NCBI RefSeq assembly: GCF_002954765.1
Contig: NZ_MTPW01000001.1
Span: forward strand, 2,431,501 to 2,495,500
DNA length: 64,000 bases
Direction of reading: 5' to 3'
Origin: Nonlabens arenilitoris
GTDB taxonomy: Bacteria; Bacteroidota; Bacteroidia; Flavobacteriales; Flavobacteriaceae
The position numbers were made by a program, and so were the translations under genes. Within the stretch, counting starts at the first letter, position 1. Every line of letters begins with the position of its first letter. Of this stretch, positions 9,439-19,406 are shown in pieces. The notes under the pieces were generated by a model. The model saw only the letters and a program-made list of their open reading frames with translations. It made no database searches and was not told the origin of the DNA.

Positions 9439-11229
9439 ATGGCAAAATACTCCGTACATCAACAACCTGTAGATACCTTACTAAGCTGGATCAAGTCTGG
9501 TGAGATTGCTATACCAGAGATTCAACGTCCCTTTGTCTGGAAACCTAAAAAGGTACGTGATCTTATAGATTCTTTATACCAAGGTTATCCAGTAGGTTAT
9601 ATCATCACCTGGCGCAATCCAGATGTGAAATTGAAAAACGGCGAGCTTTCTGCTGGTAAAAAAGTATTAATTGATGGACAGCAGCGCATTACCGCATTAA
9701 CCGCGGCGATAGTAGGGCAACGTGTCTTAAATAAAAACTATAAGGAAATATCTATACGCATTGCTTTTAATCCGTTGTCAGAGCGTTTTGAGGTATTGAA
9801 TAAGGCTTATGAAAAAAGTCCTGAATGGATTAATAATATCAATCCCATCGTTAATGATGAGATTTCTATCACAAAGGCGATTAGAAAATACTTAGAGTTA
9901 AATCCTGAGGCAAATGAAGATCTCGTAGAAGATCGTATAGAGAATTTAAAACGTATTAAAAATAAACAAGTTGGTATTATAGAATTAGACAGCACGCTAG
10001 ACATTGATACCGTTACAGAAATTTTTATACGCATCAATCAAAAAGGTGTGGTACTAAGCAATGCAGACTTTGTAATGTCTAAAATAGCATCAGATGGACA
10101 TTATGGCGGTAATAAGTTGCGTAAGCTAGTAGATTATTTCTGTCGTTTGATAGTAGATAAAGACTTTCATAAACACATACTTGATAACGACAAAGATTTT
10201 GTAAGTACAGATTACTACAAAGCCTTATCATGGATGGCACAAGGTCATGATGATTTGTATGTGCCTAATTATATGGACGTATTGCGTGTGGCATTTACCA
10301 ATAGATTCAGTCGTGGTAAGTTCAGTGATTTGGTAGCGCTACTTTCAGGAAGGAATTTTGAACTACGTACCTATGAAAGCGAAATCGCAGAGCACAGCTA
10401 TAAAAAACTAAGCGATGGTCTATTAGATGTAGTTAATAAAAACTATTACCAGCGCTTTTTAATGATAGTGAAGTCGGCTGGATTTATAAGTAACAAACTC
10501 ATTGCCTCTAAAAATGCCTTGAACTTTTCTTATGCCTTGTATTTAAAACTGCGTAATGAAGGAATGGGAGAAAATGAAACTCAGTTTTATGTAAAGAAAT
10601 GGTTAGTGATGTCCTTACTCATAGGAAGATATTCTGGCTCTTCAGAATCTACCATAGATGAAGATATCAAGCAAATAAACGAGAAAGGAATTCAAGAATA
10701 CCTCACTCAAATGGAACGTACACATTTAGGAGATGGTTTCTGGGATTTTGGAATCATCTCAGATTTAGAGAGTACCAGTGTCAATAATAACGCTTATAAC
10801 GTGTATCTCGCAGCACAGTGTAATGCACAAAGTGTTGCTTTTCTTTCTAAAAGTATGAAGATTAGTAGTTTGATAGAACAACGTGGAGACTTACATCACA
10901 TTTTCCCTAAGAAATATTTATCTGATAATGGATTCATATTACGTCAGTACAATCAAGTAGCTAACTATGTCTACACAGAACAAGCCACTAATATCAAAGT
11001 AGGTAAGATGCCACCTAATGTGTATCTGGATCTTGTCAAAAAAGAAATTGATAACCAGGAGATTAAGATCTCAACTATAGATAGCTATGAAATCCTTAAA
11101 GAAAATCTGGTAGCAAATGATATTCCGCAAGAATTGATGAATTATACACATGAGAATTTCAAAGATTTCCTTGTAGAACGTAGGAGGATGATGGCTTTTA
11201 AGATACGTAGGTATTATGAGAGTTTATAG
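9439..11229 (+). CDS. DUF262/HNH (GmrSD-like) protein
   Basis: The 596-residue protein opens with a DUF262 domain: IPEIQRPFVW near residues 24-33 and the signature DGQQRITAL at about 79-87. The C-terminal part carries HHIFPKKYL near residue 490, matching the His-Me-finger motif of DUF1524-type nucleases. This N- and C-domain pairing is that of GmrS/GmrD fusions (type IV restriction of modified DNA) and of DUF262 proteins in other defence systems, where the DGQQR domain hydrolyses nucleotide and the HNH part cuts DNA. It lies 12 nt after the NTPase gene and 17 nt before a nuclease gene. Whether it restricts modified phage DNA here is an inference. Confidence 0.8.
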   Translation: MAKYSVHQQPVDTLLSWIKSGEIAIPEIQRPFVWKPKKVRDLIDSLYQGYPVGYIITWRNPDVKLKNGELSAGKKVLIDGQQRITALTAAIVGQRVLNKNYKEISIRIAFNPLSERFEVLNKAYEKSPEWINNINPIVNDEISITKAIRKYLELNPEANEDLVEDRIENLKRIKNKQVGIIELDSTLDIDTVTEIFIRINQKGVVLSNADFVMSKIASDGHYGGNKLRKLVDYFCRLIVDKDFHKHILDNDKDFVSTDYYKALSWMAQGHDDLYVPNYMDVLRVAFTNRFSRGKFSDLVALLSGRNFELRTYESEIAEHSYKKLSDGLLDVVNKNYYQRFLMIVKSAGFISNKLIASKNALNFSYALYLKLRNEGMGENETQFYVKKWLVMSLLIGRYSGSSESTIDEDIKQINEKGIQEYLTQMERTHLGDGFWDFGIISDLESTSVNNNAYNVYLAAQCNAQSVAFLSKSMKISSLIEQRGDLHHIFPKKYLSDNGFILRQYNQVANYVYTEQATNIKVGKMPPNVYLDLVKKEIDNQEIKISTIDSYEILKENLVANDIPQELMNYTHENFKDFLVERRRMMAFKIRRYYESL

Positions 11230-11246
11230 TCAAAAAATATAAAGCA

Positions 11247-12407
11247 TTGAAAAATCTCCAAGAACTCCAAAATTTCCTCGATCAACACGAGATCCCAAAA
11301 TCTAAAAAGCGTCCCAAGACTTTTTTAGGAATAGCAAAGCAGCCGCATTATGAAAATGTGTTGAGTAATATGTATGCTTTTTTCTTTAGAGTAAAAGAAA
11401 TACATGGGTATCGAGATCTATTCATAAAAAGTCTTCTAGAACTTATCAAAGAATCTCTAATTGGAGACGAGAAAGAGTCAGTACAAAATATTGAAAACTT
11501 CAAGGTTACTACAGAGTATCTTACAGCAGGTGGTGGACGCATCGATATGTTATTACAAAGCGATTATCACGCGATTATTATTGAAAATAAGGTGCATCAT
11601 CATATCAAAGAAAATGACCTTGATGATTACTGGGATAGTGTTATTATAGATGGATCTAGTAAATGTAAAATAGGCGTTGTGCTTTCCTTGTTGCCAGTTC
11701 CAACTAGTGAGTATAACCATAATAAAATGGCAAGTCATTATATTAATATTACTCATTTACAACTGGTGACGCGCATACAGAGATATATCGGGATTTATAC
11801 GCTTGATGCGCAACCTAAATATCATATCTTCCTAATTGACTTTATTCAAAATATCATTAACATGAGTACACCTATGGCGACATTTAAAGAAGTAGATTTT
11901 TATTTTAAAAATCAAGAGCATATCAACGACCTTATCTCTTTTAAATATAGAATGCGACAACACATCATTGCCGAGGTTGAAAAAGCAAACACCATGTTGG
12001 GTGACTTTGAATTTTATGCGCCACGAGCAAATTCTACAAACGATAAGAGAGCGCGATATTTTGTTTCTCCTAGAAATAAAGATTTAATGTTTGTAGTAGT
12101 GTTTGCAAACTTGCTAGATGAAAAAAAAGATAAATCTATGCACATTGCCGTAGAACTTGTTGGTAGTGCTTTAAAAGATAGAGAGCAGTATAGAAACATT
12201 GCATTTTCTAAAGAAGAGAATGAGTTAGCTTATTGCGACAATTTTAGAACTACCAACTATAGTTGGGCACATTTTGCCGTAAAACATTACCATCCTACTA
12301 AAGAGCAACTTACCAACCTAGCGCAGTACATTTCGGAACGTATAAAAGAAGATCATTTATTATCTATATTTCATAAGCTAGATAATTATTTAACTTCTAA
12401 AAAGTAG
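11247..12407 (+). CDS. PD-(D/E)XK family nuclease-like protein
   Basis: The 386-residue protein contains RIDMLLQ followed by AIIIENK at about residues 97-115. This is the D...ExK core of the PD-(D/E)XK_4 type (here E-N-K). A second half of about 200 residues is of unknown fold. No ATG is available, so translation probably starts at TTG 11247, 17 nt after the DUF262 gene. Proteins of this type often occur in defence islands as single-chain nucleases. Here it completes a three-gene block between hsdS and hsdR. Confidence 0.75.
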   Translation: MKNLQELQNFLDQHEIPKSKKRPKTFLGIAKQPHYENVLSNMYAFFFRVKEIHGYRDLFIKSLLELIKESLIGDEKESVQNIENFKVTTEYLTAGGGRIDMLLQSDYHAIIIENKVHHHIKENDLDDYWDSVIIDGSSKCKIGVVLSLLPVPTSEYNHNKMASHYINITHLQLVTRIQRYIGIYTLDAQPKYHIFLIDFIQNIINMSTPMATFKEVDFYFKNQEHINDLISFKYRMRQHIIAEVEKANTMLGDFEFYAPRANSTNDKRARYFVSPRNKDLMFVVVFANLLDEKKDKSMHIAVELVGSALKDREQYRNIAFSKEENELAYCDNFRTTNYSWAHFAVKHYHPTKEQLTNLAQYISERIKEDHLLSIFHKLDNYLTSKK

Positions 12408-12418
12408 TTGATAGTTAA

Positions 12419-12432
12419 GCTTTCGCGAAAGC
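12419..12432. repeat. dispersed palindrome, copy 3
   Basis: GCTTTCGCGAAAGC, a 14-bp perfect core, lies 17 nt upstream of the hsdR start. Like copy 1 it sits just before a restriction gene. Confidence 0.8.
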
Positions 12433-12449
12433 GAAACTAAAATAAGAGT

Positions 12450-15400
12450 ATGCAAAAATTTACAGAAGCACAGCTAGAAGATACATTTACAGAGTTACTT
12501 GTTCAGGAAGGTTATCCTCATTACTATGGTGATAGCCTGAATAGATCTCAAGAGGATGTGTTGATAGAAGATGATTTAAAAACTATCTAGCGCGTAAATA
12601 TGCAGACAAAGGAATAACAGAAGCAGAAATTAAAGTCATTATACAAGACTTAAAGAAATTACCAGCATCTGATCTTTATGAAACAAATAAAAAAATCATG
12701 CAGCGATTGCGTGATGGTTTTATACTAGAACGTGAAGATTATAAACACAAAGATTTTCATGCTTATCTAATAGATTATTCTGGTCTCGAAGAACAGGTAA
12801 ACAGTGCAAGCGTAGATCATGTTGTTGCAGAGCCAGAACCTGATACAAGCTATACCAACAAAGACAAAAACATCTATCGTTTTGTTACTCAAATGAAAAT
12901 AGTAGAGAACCATCCAGAAGGTCGCATACCTGATGGGATTCTTTATGTGAATGGATTACCGCTTGTGGTTTTTGAATTTAAGACAGCGATAAAAGAAGAT
13001 TGCACCACTCATGATGCTTATAAACAAATCACGACGAGATATGGTCGCGATATTCCTTCTCTTTTTAAATACAACGCTTTTTGTGTGATAAGTGATGGAG
13101 TAAATAATAAAGCAGGTTCTTTTTATGCTTCTTATGATTTTTATTATTCCTGGCGTCGTGTATCTGGTCTCGCTGCAGATGTGGATGGAATAGATAGCAT
13201 GTTTACTCTAGTACAAGGAATGTTGCATAAGAATAGACTGCGCGATATAGTGCGCAATTTTATCTACATGCCAGACAGTAGTAAGAATGATATGAAGATA
13301 GTATGTCGCTATCCACAATATTATGCTGCAAGAGCTTTGTATAATCAGGTTAAAGTAGCACAACGACCAGATGGTAATGGCAAAGGAGGAACTTACTTTG
13401 GTGCCACAGGATGCGGTAAGAGTTTTACCATGCTGTATCTAGCCAGATTATTAATGAAGAGTGTTTACTTTAATAATCCTACAATCATTCTTATCACAGA
13501 TCGCACAGATCTAGATGACCAATTATCAGAAAGTTTTACGAATGCAAAAGTATTTTTAGGAGACGAGAATATCATAAGTGTAACAAGCCGTAAAGATTTA
13601 AGAAAGCGACTACAAGGCATAGAAAGTGGTGGTGTTTATTTAACGACCATTCATAAGTTTACAGAAGATACAAAAGTGCTTACTGATAGAAATAATGTGA
13701 TTTGTATCAGTGATGAGGCACATAGAAGCCAGACCAATCTAGATCAAAAAGTAAAAGTCACAGAAAAAGGTGTGAAGAAAAGCTTTGGCTTTGCGTATTA
13801 TTTACATCAGTCCTTACCACAAGCAACTTATGTAGGTTTTACAGGAACACCTATTGATGCAACACTAGATGTTTTTGGTAAAGTAGTAGATATTTATACC
13901 ATGACAGAATCTGTACGAGATGAAATCACGGTACGATTAGTATATGAAGGTAGAGCTGCATTAGTAAATCTCAAGAATAGCAAGCTTAAAGAAATAGAGC
14001 AATATTATAATGAGGTAGAAGAAGCTGGAGCAAACAGCTATCAAGTGGAGCGCAGTAAGGAGCAAAGTGCTAGCATGAATGCTATTCTAGGCGATCCAGA
14101 CCGTTTAAAGGCTATTGCTGAGGATTTTGTAAAGCATTATGAAACTAGAGTGAATGAAGGTGCTACGGTAAAAGGTAAAGCGATGTTTGTGAGTAGTAGT
14201 CGTGAAATAGCGTACGAACTTTATAAACAGTTGATTTTACTACGCCCAGAATGGGCAGAAGTAAAAGTTGCTGAAGAAGGAGTAGAACTTTCTGAAAAAG
14301 AAATGAAGGTAATCAAACCTATGCAACGTGTGAAGCTAATCATGACCAGAAATAAGGACGACGATAAGAAGCTTTATAATATGCTAGGCACAAAGGACTA
14401 TCGTAAAGAACTGGACAGGCAATTTAAAAATGGTAAGTCTAATTTTAAAATAGCCATTGTTGTAGATATGTGGTTAACAGGTTTTGATGTGCCATTTTTA
14501 GATACTATTTATATAGACAAGCCATTACAAGAACACAATTTAATACAGACCATTTCTCGAGTTAACAGAAAATTTGCTGGCAAGAAAAAGGGATTAATCG
14601 TCGATTATATAGGTATTAAAAAGCGCATGAATATCGCCTTAAAAAAATATGGTGAAGGCGAAGAGGAGAATATGGAAGAGGTAGAGAAGTCAGTAGGAGT
14701 GATGCGTGATATGCTGGACTTACTAAATCGCATGTTTCATAAATTTGATAGTACGCCATATTTTACGGGAATCGCAATGCAGCAGTTGCTCAATCTAAAG
14801 AAGGCGTCTGAATTTGTTATGCAGGCAGAACAACAAGAAAAGCGCTTTATGGACATGGTAAAACGTTTAAAAGCGTCTTATGACATCTGTTCTGGAAGTG
14901 AAAAAATCAAACAGGTAGAAAGAGATCAAGTGCATTATTATCTAGCTATAAGAAGTATAGTTTTTAAAATTACTAAAGGAGATGCTCCTGATACCGCACA
15001 AATGAATGCAAAGGTGCGTGACATGATTAAAGAAGCGTTAGAAAGCGATGGAGTTACCGAGATTTTTAAAATAGGAGAAGAAGATACCGTAGAATATGAT
15101 CTTTTTGATGAAGATTATATGGCCAAGATTGATAAAATAAAACTGCCTAATACCAAGATCAAATTATTACAGCAGCTTCTTAAAAAGGCCATAGGTGAGT
15201 TGAAGAAAAATAACAAAGTAGCTGGTGTAGATTTCAGTAAAAAGATGGAAGCTCTAGTGAAAAGATACAATGAGCGTGAAGCTGACAAATGGGAAGCAGA
15301 AACCTATAAAGAGTTTAGTCAAGAGGTAACCGATTTGATTTGGAAAGTAAAAGAAGAATTTGATTCTGGCGATGACCTGGGAATCAGTTTTCAAGAAAAA

Positions 15401-15670
15401 GCTTTCTATGATATTCTTAAATCGCTTTGCTCAAAGTACGATTTCAGTTATCCAGAAGATCAACTTATTCAACTAGCTAAAAAAGTAAAAAATCTTGTAG
15501 ATAAAGAAACCAACTTTCCGGACTGGAAAAATAATACAGCCATACAAGCTTCACTTTTTGCAGGAATTATAATCCTCTTAGATGAGAACGGATATCCGCC
15601 AATAGAACGTAATGAAGTTTACAAAGAGATCTTAGAACAAGCAGAGAATTTTAAAAGGAATAGGGAATAA
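12450..15670 (+). pseudogene. hsdR: type I restriction endonuclease subunit R, frameshifted near its start
   Basis: HsdR translocates and cuts unmethylated DNA. ATG 12450 begins a typical HsdR N-terminus (MQKFTEAQLE, later SQEDVLIEDDLK) that hits a TAG at 12588-12590. The sequence then continues in another frame (YLARKYADKGITEAEI) into a long open frame that runs to 15670. One extra A in the run 12578-12582 would join them into about 1073 residues. Downstream are the nuclease core (PDGILYV...FEFKTA), Walker A GATGCGKS, the DEAH box SDEAHRSQ and the TGTPID helicase motif. Internal starts such as ATG 12698 would lose part of the N-terminus but keep all these motifs. Either the strain lacks full restriction or the base is a sequencing error. 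Confidence 0.85.
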
Positions 15671-15678
15671 GATAAAGT

Positions 15679-15717
15679 TATAATAGCGCCTATTGATAAG
15701 AAACATGCGCTATTATA
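15679..15717. terminator. bidirectional terminator between hsdR and the convergent gene
   Basis: An 11-bp stem, TATAATAGCGC with GCGCTATTATA, has a 17-nt loop and AT-rich flanks on both sides. It lies between convergent genes. Confidence 0.65.
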
Positions 15718-15742
15718 TAATTTTAGAGTATAATTTAAGTTA

Positions 15743-16348
15743 TTAAAGTCGAGACAAAATCTCGTTCTTTTTGCTGTCAAACTCGTCTTGACTTATAAGA
15801 GAATTATCAAATAATGTTTTCAGTTTTTGAAGGCTAGCCATAGGATCATCAACTATTGCTGTTGATGTTTGAGGTTTTGTCTGATCATTAGTGTTTACAG
15901 TAATGCTGCCACCAGCGTTAGCACGTGCATTTTCTAATTCACGCTGTCTTCTATATTCAGACATTTCTTCTTCACGCTCTTGTGCAAATCTGTAAAGCAT
16001 TCTTGCCTGACTCTTTGGTAAATAGTTTAAACTGACCACTTGATTTCTTACTGTTTTCATAAAAAAAGTAGCTCCCATAATACCTTCTTTCATGTGACAA
16101 TCACATACATCTTTCCATTGAAAGTCTTGAAAATCCATTGAGAATCCAAAGGTTTTAGGATGACAAAATATAATACGTTTGTTAGTTAATGAGATACAAT
16201 CGGGAGACAAGTTTAATGCAGGTTTTTTTTGAACTGCTATATATTCTATTACTTCATTTGTAGTGAGCAAATCACTAACTTTTTCTAGAATTTTTTGTAC
16301 TGCTGCTGGATCTTGCTGTTCGTTAAGATATTTCTTTAAATGTTCCAT
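15743..16348 (-). CDS. PH-like and SHOCT domain protein
   Basis: The 201-residue soluble protein has a helical start (1-30). A bacterial PH-like beta domain follows at about 35-115: NEVIEYIAVQ, then SLTNKRIIF, then DFQWKDVCDC. A charged coiled-coil stretch comes next, and the C-terminal SHOCT motif is at about 168-201 (LQKLKTLFDNSLISQDEF). SHOCT is a short oligomerisation motif and the PH-like fold commonly acts as a membrane or protein platform. It has no signal peptide. A possible operator (GTTTACGGTAAAC, 16395-16407) lies 46 nt upstream and a related dyad at 16514-16531. The function is unknown. Confidence 0.75.
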   Translation of the reverse strand: MEHLKKYLNEQQDPAAVQKILEKVSDLLTTNEVIEYIAVQKKPALNLSPDCISLTNKRIIFCHPKTFGFSMDFQDFQWKDVCDCHMKEGIMGATFFMKTVRNQVVSLNYLPKSQARMLYRFAQEREEEMSEYRRQRELENARANAGGSITVNTNDQTKPQTSTAIVDDPMASLQKLKTLFDNSLISQDEFDSKKNEILSRL

Positions 16349-16394
16349 TTTTGCTTTGATTTATAATCAAATCTATTAAGTCTTTATAGAAAAT

Positions 16395-16407
16395 GTTTAC
16401 GGTAAAC
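16395..16407. promoter_or_regulatory. dyad upstream of the PH/SHOCT gene
   Basis: GTTTAC-G-GTAAAC is a perfect 6-bp dyad with a one-base centre. It shares TTTACGG with the dyads at 16514 and 20750. Confidence 0.4.
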
Positions 16408-16422
16408 CTCATTCATACAAAA

Positions 16423-16447
16423 AGCGCATACCTATCAAGTATGCGCT
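16423..16447 (-). terminator. intrinsic terminator downstream of the response regulator gene
   Basis: AGCGCATAC and GTATGCGCT form a 9-bp stem with a 7-nt loop. On the minus strand it is followed by TTTTTGTAT, giving a standard terminator for the operon ending at 16544. Confidence 0.7.
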
Positions 16448-16513
16448 CTTATCCCCTAAAAATGAGCAATTCACCCATTTGATGGTAAAAGTAAATAGGT
16501 AAGTTGCTTTTAG

Positions 16514-16531
16514 TTTACGGTTTCCCGTAAA
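16514..16531. promoter_or_regulatory. TTTACGG-N4-CCGTAAA dyad
   Basis: A 7-bp perfect inverted repeat around TTTC. Its inner 16 bases, TTACGGTTTCCCGTAA, recur exactly at 20750-20765. It could be a regulator site; see findings. Confidence 0.45.
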
Positions 16532-16543
16532 GGCTAAAAAAAA

Positions 16544-17209
16544 TTAAATAAGTCCCAAATCTTTTACGATACTGATAAGATGTGTGGCATTATTTGCTCT
16601 AAATTGTAAGAGAAGTTTTGCTTGTTTTTTTTCAATAGAGCTCAGGCTGCTAGGTGTGATGCCTTGATCTTTAAATTGTTTACTAATGGCTTCTTTAGAT
16701 TGTCCTGAGGCTAGTAATGATAATAACTCTATATCATAATCATTGATCTCTAGATTGTTTCTAGGATTTAAAGCTTGTTCTACAGGCGCAGAGAGAAACA
16801 TTTGATCTTGATCAACCGCTTGTATAGCACTTGATAAATCTTTTAAGCCATCTCTACCTTTACAAACAAAGGCATTGACTCGCAAGCTATTGATTAAATA
16901 CCTTACTTTTTGCAATCGATCTTCTACTGAATATACGATCATCTTTAAATCTGGATACTCATTGCGCAATTGTGCCGCAAGTTCTTCTCCTGAGGTATAT
17001 TTTTGCTGGCGATGATCTGTTTTAAAGTTTAAATCTGTGATGAATAAATCATAAGGTTCTTTATTAAGAATCGCGCTTTTAATTTCTAGATAAGCGTCAT
17101 CGCAATATTGCACTTGTTTCACCTTTGCAATACCTAATTGATCTAATATAGCAAGCACACCTTGATTAATGCTGCTATAATCGTCTGAAATTAATACCTT
17201 TTTAAACAT
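16544..17209 (-). CDS. LuxR-type response regulator
   Basis: The 221-residue protein has a receiver domain at about 1-125: the acidic pair DD at residues 9-10, a phospho-acceptor aspartate near 59 in LFITDL, and a conserved lysine in FVCKGRDG. A C-terminal LuxR/NarL-like helix-turn-helix follows at about 150-215 (DYDIELLSLLASGQSKEAIS). The acidic loop is longer than usual after the aspartate. It starts 3 nt after the stop of the histidine kinase gene, so the pair is co-translated. It should bind DNA when phosphorylated; nearby TTACGG dyads are candidate targets. A terminator follows at 16423-16447. Confidence 0.85.
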   Translation of the reverse strand: MFKKVLISDDYSSINQGVLAILDQLGIAKVKQVQYCDDAYLEIKSAILNKEPYDLFITDLNFKTDHRQQKYTSGEELAAQLRNEYPDLKMIVYSVEDRLQKVRYLINSLRVNAFVCKGRDGLKDLSSAIQAVDQDQMFLSAPVEQALNPRNNLEINDYDIELLSLLASGQSKEAISKQFKDQGITPSSLSSIEKKQAKLLLQFRANNATHLISIVKDLGLI

Positions 17210-17212
17210 CTT

Positions 17213-18844
17213 TTAAATCATAATTACGGCTTTGAAGCCTTTTCCTAATTCTGATTCAAATGTAATTGATCCGTTTATGGAATGGATACGGTTTTCCGTA
17301 TTTTGAAGGCCGTTTCCTTTTATTATGGCCGTTCCTTTACCGTTATCTTTATAGTTTATAATTAATGATTTTCCAGATTTTTCAAAACTTAAAATAACAA
17401 TGCTGGCATGGCTATGTTTTTTCATATTCGTTAATAGCTCTTGTAACACTCTATAAATCGTTGTTTTTTGGACATCTTTTAATTGTTCCCAGTTGATTGA
17501 AGGAAGCCCTTTTGTTATAACGTTAACCTGATCATCTTTATAACTTAAAAATAGATCCTGTAAAAGATCTACATATGGCGTTGTAAGGTTGATAGTGCTA
17601 TTTTGTCTAGAGATGTCTCTGGTTCTATTGTATATATTTTCTAGATCGTCTAAGAGTTCCTTGTTATCATGTGCACTAGTTTGTAATTGGGTCATGACAT
17701 GGTAAACATCATTTGCAACTTCGTCATGTATTTTTCTAGAAATACGAGTTTCTGTATTATAAATTTCTTGTAGTTTTTCTTTTCGGTGTTTGTATTTTAA
17801 AACGAAATATATAGATAGAGATGCTAATGCAATAAAAAGGATGAGATAAAGAAGTCGTTCATTAAATAGTTGACTTTTCTGCAAGTCTTTTTCTTTTTTA
17901 TCATACTGGTACACATAGTAATTAAAATTATTACGTTGCTCTTCTTCAATTTTAGTTAGGCTGTCGTTGATTTTTAAATATTCACTAGCATATTTAGGTT
18001 CGCCAGTGACTATCTTTAATTTAAGGGCACTTTGTAACAGTTCTGCGATATTGTTTTTGCGAGCTAGTTGTATAAAATCATCACTATATTTTTTTGTAGA
18101 AATGGTATCCTTAAGTTGAAAAAAATGCTTTGCTAGATGTTCATAGCTAGAGCCTAATTCATAAGTGTACGGATTAGAAAGTCTTAACTCTAGCGCTTTT
18201 AGTAAGCCTTGTCTTGCGCCTGGTAAATCTAGTTTTGATTTTATAAAGCTTAGATTACTCAAGGTTCTTGCAATTTCTCTGGTGTGATTTGCTTCTACTG
18301 CTTTTGTATAAGCTTGATCATAATATTTATATGCTATGTCAAGTTCTTCAAGATGCTCATATACATAACCTATATTATTTAAGAGAACAGCCTGATTTTT
18401 CAATGTTGTCGCGCTGGTTAATGCTTCTTGATAAAGCTTTAGTGCTTGTGTATAGTCCTCTCTTTCTCTATAAATAATACCTAATTCGTTAATAACTCTT
18501 AAATAGCTTATGTCAGTCCATTCTGTTTTGGGTTGAATGCGTTCTAAAATTTTTAAACTTTCTAGATTTAATAATTCATTTTCTGAAGAATAGCCTAGCT
18601 TCTTTTGAATTTCAGCTAGATATTGCGTGGCATAGAGCTCATTTGCGAGTTTTTTAGGGCTCGTCGCATTCTTTGCTTTTTCTTTTGTAAAAAAGGTATA
18701 GGCTTTAGCAAGATCCTCTGGTTTAGTAGGGTTGTCTACAATACCAGAATAGTATGTTAAACTGTCTGTAACCTGTGCGTTAGATAAGTATGCGGTTAGT
18801 ATGGTAATACAAAAAAAGAGGAATGAAGTTATGGTCGATTTCAT
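17213..18844 (-). CDS. TPR-containing sensor histidine kinase
   Basis: The 543-residue protein starts with a signal-like segment and about 270 residues of tetratricopeptide repeats in the periplasm (for example YQEALTSATTLKNQAVLLNN). One membrane helix follows near 325-345 (LLYLILFIALASLSIYFVL). The HisKA_3-type dimerisation helix has the phospho-acceptor in KIHDEVANDV, near residue 365. The C-terminal ATPase domain shows the N box in ELLTNMKKHSHA and the G box in DNGKG...NGLQN. It lacks a separate ligand domain, so the TPR part is presumably the sensor. It is preceded by a small lipoprotein gene (35 nt) and followed at 3 nt by its response regulator. Confidence 0.88.
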   Translation of the reverse strand: MKSTITSFLFFCITILTAYLSNAQVTDSLTYYSGIVDNPTKPEDLAKAYTFFTKEKAKNATSPKKLANELYATQYLAEIQKKLGYSSENELLNLESLKILERIQPKTEWTDISYLRVINELGIIYREREDYTQALKLYQEALTSATTLKNQAVLLNNIGYVYEHLEELDIAYKYYDQAYTKAVEANHTREIARTLSNLSFIKSKLDLPGARQGLLKALELRLSNPYTYELGSSYEHLAKHFFQLKDTISTKKYSDDFIQLARKNNIAELLQSALKLKIVTGEPKYASEYLKINDSLTKIEEEQRNNFNYYVYQYDKKEKDLQKSQLFNERLLYLILFIALASLSIYFVLKYKHRKEKLQEIYNTETRISRKIHDEVANDVYHVMTQLQTSAHDNKELLDDLENIYNRTRDISRQNSTINLTTPYVDLLQDLFLSYKDDQVNVITKGLPSINWEQLKDVQKTTIYRVLQELLTNMKKHSHASIVILSFEKSGKSLIINYKDNGKGTAIIKGNGLQNTENRIHSINGSITFESELGKGFKAVIMI

Positions 18845-18879
18845 TCCTCTAATGTAATAAGTAAATAGAAAATAGAGTA

Positions 18880-19056
18880 TTAATCTCCGGTAATATCTTC
18901 TGGCGGCGGTGGCGGTGGTGGCGGTAATTCTATAGTGCCTTCATTACCACAACAAGCTTTAATATCTTTAGCTTCATCTATAATACTCTCTGGTGTACAT
19001 GATATAAATGTAGAAATGAGGATTCCCGTAAACACTATTAATGTTATTTTTTTCAT
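18880..19056 (-). CDS. 58-residue lipoprotein with a proline tract
   Basis: ATG at 19056 opens a short frame: MKKITLIVFTGILI, then STFISC with the lipid cysteine at residue 20. The mature peptide has about 38 residues, with a CC pair and eight consecutive prolines before the acidic end EDITGD. The stop lies 35 nt before the histidine kinase gene on the same strand, so it is probably the first gene of that operon. A tiny surface or periplasmic lipoprotein next to a TPR sensor could be its ligand or modulator, which is inference. The proline tract is encoded by repeated CCG/CCA codons and may vary in length. Confidence 0.65.
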   Translation of the reverse strand: MKKITLIVFTGILISTFISCTPESIIDEAKDIKACCGNEGTIELPPPPPPPPEDITGD

Positions 19057-19406
19057 ATTTGAATGGTTTAATATTGGACAATAGTGTTGCTGTCCGAGAT
19101 TGTCTCAGAAAATTTTAGTTAGCAACACTGGCTATAACTTGAAGAGCTTTCTCTTCTATGGGAAGTATGGAGGTGCAAGAGTAAATGAGATAATTACTTC
19201 CCAAATAGTTGTCTCAATTCACAATGCTACTCCATGGTAGAATTAATTTTCGCAAGCCCTATTGCGAGTAAGGCGGTAATGAATTCTGATACAAATAAAG
19301 GAGTACTGATCAAGTAAGATTGGTAATATTGTGGAATTGATTAGGAAACTTTCTGGAATTGAATTTCCGATTTTTTTCCGTTTTTAAATAATTGATTATC
19401 AGTATT
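19057..19406. other. 350-bp divergent intergenic region
   Basis: It separates the lipoprotein-kinase operon (minus) from the gene at 19407 (plus). It holds an inverted repeat AGTGTTGCT/AGCAACACT (19083-19091 and 19121-19129) enclosing a small GAGA-TTG-TCTC hairpin. On the minus strand this could be a 5'-leader structure. I see no clear TTG/TAnnTTTG promoter. Confidence 0.4.
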
